A DNA stretch of 64,000 nucleotides, taken from Nitrobacter sp039808345 (GTDB lineage Bacteria; Pseudomonadota; Alphaproteobacteria; Rhizobiales; Xanthobacteraceae). The stretch spans positions 806,001 to 870,000 of the forward strand of contig NZ_CP181167.1 in assembly GCF_047824785.1 (NCBI RefSeq). Direction: 5' to 3'. Shown piece by piece: positions 58,947-64,000 of this stretch. Made by a program: the position numbers and the translations under genes. Within the stretch, counting starts at the first letter, position 1, and each line of letters begins with the position of its first letter. The notes under the pieces were generated by a model. It was not told the DNA's origin and did not search any database. It saw only the letters and a program-made list of their open reading frames with translations.

Positions 58947-60053
58947 ATGTCCCACAACACCTTCGGTCATCTGTTCCGTGTCACGACCTTTGGCGAGAGC
59001 CACGGGCTGGCGATCGGCTGCGTGGTCGATGGCTGTCCTCCGATGCTGCCGCTCACGGCAGAGGAAATCCAGCGCGACCTCGATCGCCGCCGTCCCGGTC
59101 AGTCGCGTTTCACGACGCAGCGGCAGGAGCCGGACGCGGTCAGGATCCTGTCTGGAGTCATGCCGCATCCCGGCACGGGCGAGCAGGTGACAACGGGCGC
59201 GCCGATCGGGCTGCTGATCGAGAATACCGATCAGCGCTCGAAGGACTACTCCGACATCAAGGACAAGTTTCGGCCCGGTCATGCCGACTTCACCTATGAG
59301 GCGAAGTACGGCATCCGCGACTATCGCGGGGGCGGGCGCTCCTCGGCGCGCGAGACCGCGATGCGGGTCGCGGCCGGCGCCATCGCGCGCAAGGTTGTCT
59401 CCGGCATGACGGTGCGGGGCGCGCTGGTTCAGATGGGGCCGCACAGGATCGACCGTGACAAATGGGATTGGGACGAGATCGCGAGGAATCCGTTCTTCTG
59501 TCCGGACAGGGACAAGGCCGCGTTCTTCGAGAACTATCTTGACGGCATCCGCAAAGGCGGCTCGTCGATCGGCGCCGTGATCGAGGTGGTGGCGGAAGGG
59601 GTACCCGCGGGACTCGGCGCGCCGATCTACGCCAAGCTCGACGGCGATCTGGCCGCGGCGCTGATGAGCATCAACGCGGTCAAGGGCGTGGAGATCGGCG
59701 CGGGCTTTGGAGCCGCCGCGCTGACCGGTGAGGAGAACGCCGACGAGATGCGCAGTTCTTCGTCCGATAGGGGCAACCACGGCCCGGTGTTCACCTCCAA
59801 CCATGCCGGCGGCATTCTCGGCGGCATATCCACCGGCCAGCCCATCGTGGCGCGGTTCGCGGTGAAGCCGACCTCGTCGATCCTGTCGCCGCGCAAGACC
59901 GTCGATCGCAACGGCGCGGAAACGGACATCTTCACCAGGGGACGCCACGATCCCTGCGTCGGCATCCGCGCGGTGCCGGTGGGAGAGGCCATGGTTGCCT
60001 GCGTTCTGGCGGACCATGTCCTGCGACACCGAGGGCAGGTCGGCGCGACATAG
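58947..60053 (+). CDS. aroC: Chorismate synthase
   Basis: A protein of 368 residues from ATG 58947; the frame extends 13 codons upstream through a palindrome. Signatures are FGESHGLAIGCVVDGCPP, RFTTQRQEPD, YRGGGRSSARETAMRVAAGA and SSSDRGNHG, all family blocks. It converts EPSP to chorismate with reduced FMN, the last step of the shikimate pathway. Its product feeds the chorismate mutase encoded elsewhere in the window. The TAG stop is part of the edge of a compound repeat. Confidence 0.95.
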   Translation: MSHNTFGHLFRVTTFGESHGLAIGCVVDGCPPMLPLTAEEIQRDLDRRRPGQSRFTTQRQEPDAVRILSGVMPHPGTGEQVTTGAPIGLLIENTDQRSKDYSDIKDKFRPGHADFTYEAKYGIRDYRGGGRSSARETAMRVAAGAIARKVVSGMTVRGALVQMGPHRIDRDKWDWDEIARNPFFCPDRDKAAFFENYLDGIRKGGSSIGAVIEVVAEGVPAGLGAPIYAKLDGDLAAALMSINAVKGVEIGAGFGAAALTGEENADEMRSSSSDRGNHGPVFTSNHAGGILGGISTGQPIVARFAVKPTSSILSPRKTVDRNGAETDIFTRGRHDPCVGIRAVPVGEAMVACVLADHVLRHRGQVGAT

Positions 60054-60282
60054 AGCATCATCGCTTCTGATTCAATCAGAAGCGGGGCTCTATGGTATTG
60101 ATTTGACGCGTTTTCTTCACGCGAACCGGATTCCATCCTCGGGTCAAGCCCGAGGACATGCTTCGCTCGAAAACGCTCTAGAGTCTGTTTCAACTGCGTT
60201 GAATCAGACTCGCCGCTTATCCTTTTGTTTGAGCATGATCTTCTCCGAAAACCGGTTTCCACTTTTCGGGATCATGCTCTAA
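60051..60282 (-). repeat. Compound palindromic repeat locus with nested insertion
   Basis: Minus-strand type 1 unit: hairpin B 60051-60092 and hairpin A about 60105-60177. Its apex is interrupted by a 25-base hairpin insert at 60136-60160 (CCTCGGG...CCCGAGG). A type 2 unit follows: AGTCTG-armed hairpin 60179-60211, then hairpin A 60232-60281. It lies between the convergent aroC and clpS genes and includes the aroC stop. Confidence 0.9.
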
Positions 60283-60290
60283 GTCTCTGA

Positions 60291-60596
60291 CTACTCTTCG
60301 GGCTCGGTGGTGAACAGCAGCGGAAAGCCGGCGGCTCGTCCGGCATCGGTGGCGCGGGTTGCCTTGGTCTCCGCGATGTCCTTGGCGAAGACGCCCACCA
60401 CGCAGGAGCCGAGGCGGTGAGCGGTGATCATCACCTTGTGCGCCTGGCCATCCGTCATGTTGAATTCGGTCATCAACACCGCCACTACGAATTCGCGCGG
60501 CGTGAAGTCGTCATTGTGGAGGATGACCTTGTACAGGCGCGGCCGTTCGATTTTGGTTTCGGCCTTTGCTCGCGGCTTGATGGCGATGTCGCTCAT
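60291..60596 (-). CDS. clpS: ATP-dependent Clp protease adaptor ClpS
   Basis: A protein of 101 residues. The conserved core YKVILHNDDFTPREFVVAVL (residues ~23-42) includes the NDDxTP substrate-binding pocket, followed by HKVMITAHRLGSCVVGVF. ClpS hands N-degron substrates to ClpAP. The basic N-terminal tail (AIKPRAKAETKIERPR) is the part that engages ClpA. It is convergent with aroC. The RNA methyltransferase gene lies 129 bases upstream on the same strand. Confidence 0.93.
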   Translation of the reverse strand: MSDIAIKPRAKAETKIERPRLYKVILHNDDFTPREFVVAVLMTEFNMTDGQAHKVMITAHRLGSCVVGVFAKDIAETKATRATDAGRAAGFPLLFTTEPEE

Positions 60597-60660
60597 GTCG
60601 GCTGCCCCTGGAGCATGCTTGAATCATCTGATGCGTTTCTGTGGGCGAGCAGATCATTCA

Positions 60661-60696
60661 TCCTCAGGATCAAGCCCGAGGACATGCTTCGCTCGG
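60661..60696 (-). repeat. Second copy of the 25-bp hairpin insert with repeat flank
   Basis: TCCTCAGGATCAAGCCCGAG, then GACATGCTTCGCTCGGGAAC, matches the insert at 60136-60160 plus the adjoining hairpin A arm, with small differences. It lies in the 129-base gap between clpS and the RNA methyltransferase gene. Confidence 0.75.
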
Positions 60697-60725
60697 GAAC
60701 GATATGGGTTTTTCGAGGCTGAACC

Positions 60726-61994
60726 TTAACGTCCGCGTACGAATTTCGCGACCAGTTCGATGTGCGGCGAATGCCGGAACTGGTCGACCGGCGTTACGGC
60801 CTCCAGACTATAGCCGCCGTCGATGAGAATGCGTGCGTCACGCGCGAACGTCGCCGCGCTGCACGATACCGCGACGACGACGGGAATCCTGCTGGCGGCG
60901 AGGTGTTTGCTTTGGACTTCCGCGCCTTGCCGGGGCGGATCGAATATGGCTGCGTCGATGTCGCGCAGTTCCTGCGCCACCAGCGGGCGGCGGAACAGGT
61001 CGCGGATCTCGGCCTTGATCGGCTTCAGCCCGGAGGCTGTGTCAGCGGCCTTTTGCAGCGCCGTCACCGCCGCAGCATTGCTGTCGAAGGCCGCGATCCG
61101 CGCCCGGGCCGCGAGCCGCAGCGCGAACGGGCCGACGCCGCAGAACAGGTCGGCGATATGTTTGGCCTTGCCGCAATGCGCGGCGACCAGCGCCGCCAGC
61201 GTTTCCTCGCCCGCAACGGTCGCTTGCAGGAACGAACCCGGCGGCAGGACAAGCCGGGCCGCGCCGATCTCGATCATGGGAGCCGCGCGGATCAGCACCA
61301 GTTCGCCGTGGCGGGTCAGCCGCGCCAGCCGATGCGCCTCCGCGACATGCGATAGCGTTGCGATCAACGCGGGCGGCAGTTGCCCGGAACCGCGAACGTC
61401 GACATCAAGGCCATTGCGGGTTGCGGTCACCTGGATATCGAGCGGCTTGTTCGCAGGCTTCAGCGCCACGGCCAGTTCGCGCGCGGCGTCGATCGCGCCT
61501 TGAAGGGCGGGGTCGAGCACCGGGCAGGCGTCGATCGTCACGATGGCATGGCTGTTCGGCGCGGCGAAGCCCACGCGCGGCTTGCCGCCGTCACTGCGGG
61601 CATGAAGGGTGATCCGCCTGCGGCCGGCGCCATGAGCGTCGATGAGTTCGCCCACGTCACAATCGATGCGGGCCTGCGCCAGCGTGTCGATCACGATCCG
61701 CCGCTTCCAGGCGCGGTAGGCCTCCGGCCGCCAGTGTTGGATCGCACAGCCCCCGCACGCGCCAAAGTGAGAACAGAACGGAGCGATCCGGTCCGGGCTC
61801 GCCGCTTCGATGCGCAGGAGGCGCGCGCGGCCGGCGTGGCCGTCGAGCGGTTTGATCTCTACGGTTTCTCCGCCCAGTGCATAGGGGACATGGACGTTGC
61901 CGCTATCGGTCAGGGCGACGCCATCGCCACGATGGCCGACGTGATCGATGGTCAGGCGTTTCGCGCCGCCGATTTGAAGACCCTGCCTAGCCAC
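60726..61994 (-). CDS. TrmA/RlmD-family RNA 5-methyluridine methyltransferase
   Basis: About 422 residues from GTG 61994, which overlaps the tlyA stop by 8 bases; a frame from 62096 would lie inside tlyA. A TRAM-like N-terminal region (LTIDHVGHRGDGVA) is followed by [4Fe-4S] ligands in CSHFGACGGC and a further Cys in IDACPVLDP. The SAM motif is IADLFCGVGPFALRLA, with catalytic DPPRQGAE and the nucleophilic Cys in VAVSCSAATFARD. It methylates uridine C5 in rRNA or tRNA; the exact target is not decided. It is co-transcribed with tlyA, also an RNA methyltransferase. Confidence 0.88.
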   Translation of the reverse strand: MARQGLQIGGAKRLTIDHVGHRGDGVALTDSGNVHVPYALGGETVEIKPLDGHAGRARLLRIEAASPDRIAPFCSHFGACGGCAIQHWRPEAYRAWKRRIVIDTLAQARIDCDVGELIDAHGAGRRRITLHARSDGGKPRVGFAAPNSHAIVTIDACPVLDPALQGAIDAARELAVALKPANKPLDIQVTATRNGLDVDVRGSGQLPPALIATLSHVAEAHRLARLTRHGELVLIRAAPMIEIGAARLVLPPGSFLQATVAGEETLAALVAAHCGKAKHIADLFCGVGPFALRLAARARIAAFDSNAAAVTALQKAADTASGLKPIKAEIRDLFRRPLVAQELRDIDAAIFDPPRQGAEVQSKHLAASRIPVVVAVSCSAATFARDARILIDGGYSLEAVTPVDQFRHSPHIELVAKFVRGR

Positions 61995-62742
61995 GGCGGG
62001 CGCCGAGGAAAAATTCGATGTTGCCGTCGCCGCCCGGGATCGGGGACGGGAAAATCTCGATATGGCCGCATCCCAGGGCCGCCGCGAAGTTTGCAATATC
62101 GTCGCACACCGCCCGATGCACCGCCGCGTCGCGGACGATGCCTTTTCTGGTCGCGGCGCGCGGCGCCTCGAACTGCGGCTTGATCAACGCCAGCAGGTGC
62201 ATCGGCGCCGCCGCCAGCGCCAGCGCCGCCGGCAGGATGGCTTTCAGCGAAATGAAGCTTGCATCCATCACCACCACGTCCGGCCGTTGCGGCAGCCTTT
62301 TGCCCTCCAGCGAGCGGATATCGGTGGACTCCATCGACACCACCCGCGGATGGCCGCGCAGGCTCGGATGCAGCTGATCGCGGCCGACATCGACGGCGAA
62401 CACCAGCGCCGCGCCCTCGCTCAGCAGCACCTCGGTGAAACCGCCGGTCGAGGCGCCGACATCAAGGCAGACATGGTTCTCGATTTCGATCGGATACGCC
62501 GCGAGCGCGCCGGCCAGCTTCACGCCCCCGCGCGATACGTAGGGGTGCGCGGGTTGCGCCTCGATCGCGGCATTGACCCCGAGCGTCTCGGAAACCTTTG
62601 TCACCGGCTTTCCGTCGGCGGTCACGAACCCGGCCTGGATCGCGGCTTGAGCCCGCGCCCTGCTCTCGAACAGGCCGCGCTCGACCAGCAGGATGTCGGC
62701 GCGCTTGCGGGCGCGGGGCTCGGTCGTGTCGCGCTTCGCCAT
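61987..62742 (-). CDS. tlyA: TlyA family rRNA (cytidine-2'-O)-methyltransferase
   Basis: A protein of 251 residues. The S4 RNA-binding domain is at residues ~18-75 (ILLVERGLFESRARAQAAIQ, then YVSRGGVKLAGAL). The FtsJ-type methyltransferase domain has CLDVGASTGGFTEVLL, VVSMESTDIRSL and VVMDASFISL. TlyA methylates cytidines of 16S and/or 23S rRNA and is distantly related to haemolysin-type names in older annotations. It overlaps the TrmA-family gene downstream. It is separated from dxs upstream by a palindromic repeat in the same orientation, an arrangement common in alphaproteobacteria. Confidence 0.92.
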   Translation of the reverse strand: MAKRDTTEPRARKRADILLVERGLFESRARAQAAIQAGFVTADGKPVTKVSETLGVNAAIEAQPAHPYVSRGGVKLAGALAAYPIEIENHVCLDVGASTGGFTEVLLSEGAALVFAVDVGRDQLHPSLRGHPRVVSMESTDIRSLEGKRLPQRPDVVVMDASFISLKAILPAALALAAAPMHLLALIKPQFEAPRAATRKGIVRDAAVHRAVCDDIANFAAALGCGHIEIFPSPIPGGDGNIEFFLGARRG

Positions 62743-62772
62743 GGTGGTCTCAAAATGGTGATCTCAAAGCCC

Positions 62773-62877
62773 TGGAGCATTATCGCTTCTGATTGAATCA
62801 GAAGCGAAGCTCTATGATATTGTTCTGACGCGTTTTCTTCACGCGAACCGGTGTCCGCTTCGCTCGAAAACGCTATA
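62773..62877 (-). repeat. Palindromic repeat locus, type 1 unit
   Basis: On the minus strand hairpin A (62829-62873, apex GCGGACACCGG), linker and hairpin B (TCGCTTCTGAT with ATCAGAAGCGA) lie between the co-directional dxs and tlyA genes, oriented with transcription. Confidence 0.9.
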
Positions 62878-62974
62878 AGGCCAGCCGGAACCGCTCCGAT
62901 GCGCTCGGCGCAAAACTGACAGGAAGCCGGCTTTGTCGCGCGCCCGCAATGATGGCGAGCGCATCAGGTGACGC

Positions 62975-64000
62975 TCAGGCCAGCTTGACGGTCTCGGTGT
63001 TGACGTCCTTGCCCAGCGCCTCGAATACCTTGGCGACGATGCCCTTGGCGTCGAGCCCGGAGCGGGCGTACATCGCGGCCGGGTTGTCGTGGTCGAGAAA
63101 CTCGTCCGGCAGGATCATCGAACGCACGCGCAAAAGACCGCTGTCCAGCGCGCCATTATCCGTCAGCGTTTGCAACACATGCGAGCCGAAGCCGCCGATC
63201 GAGCCTTCCTCGATCGTGATCAGAACATCGTGGTCGCGAGCGAGCTTCAAAACCAGATCGACGTCGAGCGGCTTCATGAAGCGGGCGTCGGCGACGGTGG
63301 TGGAGAGGCCATGCGCGCCTAGCTCGTCGGCCGCCTTTTCGCATTCGGCGAGGCGGGTGCCGAAGGATAGCAGCGCGATCTTGCTGCCCTGACGGACGAT
63401 GCGGCCCTTGCCTATGGGAAGCGGAACGCCGACCTCCGGCATTTCGATGCCGCGGCCTTCGCCGCGGGGATAGCGCACCGCGCTCGGGCGGTCGTTGATG
63501 GCGACCTGCGTCGCCACCATGTGCACCAGTTCGGCTTCATCGGCCGCCGCCATGATGACCATGTTCGGCAGGCAGCCGAGAAAAGCGTTGTCGAACGAGC
63601 CGGCATGTGTCGCGCCGTCGGCGCCGACGAGGCCGGCGCGGTCGATGGCGAAGCGCACCGGGAGCGACTGGATCGCCACGTCGTGCACCACCTGATCGTA
63701 ACCACGCTGCAGGAATGTCGAATAGATCGCGCAGAACGGCTTGTAGCCCTCGGTGGCGAGGCCGGCTGCGAAGGTCACCGCATGCTGCTCGGCGATGCCG
63801 ACATCGAAGGTGCGTTCCGGGAACGCGTTGTTGAAGATGTCGACGCCGGTGCCGGACGGCATCGCCGCGGTGATGGCGACGATCTTGTCGTCCTTCTCGG
63901 CTTCCTTGACCAGGCTCGCGCCGAACACGTTCTGATAGGAGGGCGCGTTGGGCTTGGATTTGGACTGCGCGCCGGTCGAGATGTCGAACTTGACCACCGC
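62975..64000 (-). CDS. dxs: 1-deoxy-D-xylulose-5-phosphate synthase, C-terminal part
   Basis: 342 codons are visible and the frame runs off the window, so the N-terminal thiamine-binding domain is missing. The central pyrimidine-binding domain has FDVGIAEQHAVTFAAGLA (with the Glu that activates thiamine), YSTFLQRGYDQVVHDVA and DRAGLVGADGATHAG. The C-terminal transketolase domain has the region DVLITIEEGSIGGFGSHV. It condenses pyruvate and glyceraldehyde 3-phosphate in the first step of the MEP isoprenoid pathway. tlyA lies downstream across a repeat. Confidence 0.96.
   Translation of the reverse strand, partial: AVVKFDISTGAQSKSKPNAPSYQNVFGASLVKEAEKDDKIVAITAAMPSGTGVDIFNNAFPERTFDVGIAEQHAVTFAAGLATEGYKPFCAIYSTFLQRGYDQVVHDVAIQSLPVRFAIDRAGLVGADGATHAGSFDNAFLGCLPNMVIMAAADEAELVHMVATQVAINDRPSAVRYPRGEGRGIEMPEVGVPLPIGKGRIVRQGSKIALLSFGTRLAECEKAADELGAHGLSTTVADARFMKPLDVDLVLKLARDHDVLITIEEGSIGGFGSHVLQTLTDNGALDSGLLRVRSMILPDEFLDHDNPAAMYARSGLDAKGIVAKVFEALGKDVNTETVKLA

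Noticed and set aside
1..64000. Prophage, genomic island or secretion-type defence system
   Set aside because: No integrase, transposase, restriction, toxin-antitoxin or phage structural genes are seen, and gene content is core metabolism throughout.

Overview
The window is a GC-rich alphaproteobacterial chromosome segment. Gene content and order (metX-metW behind a SAM-II riboswitch, fliF-fliG-fliH-fliN-flbD, CpdR, SciP, PmtA-type methyltransferase, DUF2125 and TIGR02302 families, BA14K protein) point to Rhizobiales. The interspersed palindromic repeats and the LuxI/LuxR pair fit the Nitrobacter/Rhodopseudomonas/Bradyrhizobium group best; Nitrobacter is my guess, not proven. There is no prophage, transposase, CRISPR array or rRNA. 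The density is that of an ordinary core chromosome.

Layout. 1-9 kb: tail of a ferredoxin-type reductase, a frameshifted methylguanine methyltransferase, a TIGR02302 membrane protein, zinc-ribbon protein plus cpdR, ftsEX, a YdcF-like protein and plsC. 9-16.6 kb: chaC, DUF2125, an aromatic amino acid cluster (chorismate mutase, hisC, tyrosine-pathway dehydrogenase), then SAM-II riboswitch-metX-metW. 16.6-28.5 kb: His-rich CHAP protein, MOSC protein, clpB, cysJ-cysI, metB, BA14K protein, RecD-like helicase. 28.6-37 kb: flagellar block (fliF operon ending in flbD, then sciP and fliK-flgD). 37-51 kb: mnmA, pmtA-like gene, tRNA-Met, cation/proton antiporter, ribB, glutaryl-CoA dehydrogenase, MBL hydrolase, DUF1499 protein, LysR/pirin pair, acyl-CoA ligase, extensin-like and L,D-transpeptidase proteins. 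52-64 kb: SDR/pdxH pair, lipoprotein, DnaJ-type co-chaperone, luxR-luxI with a lux-box palindrome, histidine phosphatase, aroC, clpS, RNA methyltransferase, tlyA, and the 3' part of dxs.

How genes work together. Sulfur assimilation and methionine synthesis are represented by cysJI, metX, metW and metB. Cell-cycle and flagellar control are represented by CpdR (CtrA proteolysis), SciP (CtrA inhibitor), FlbD (sigma-54 activator), a sigma-54 promoter before fliK and CtrA-like boxes before sciP and fliF. Aromatic synthesis is represented by aroC, chorismate mutase, the dehydrogenase and hisC.

The most unusual signal is a family of about 20 hairpins in intergenic gaps. Their 11-nt apex (GTGG-N3-CCGG) and overall architecture are constant, while the stems exist in at least four sequence versions that all remain perfectly paired. 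They are joined by an A-rich linker to a second hairpin. They lie between co-directional or convergent genes, not at divergent promoters (one truncated remnant excepted), and often supply the TAG stop codon of the upstream gene.
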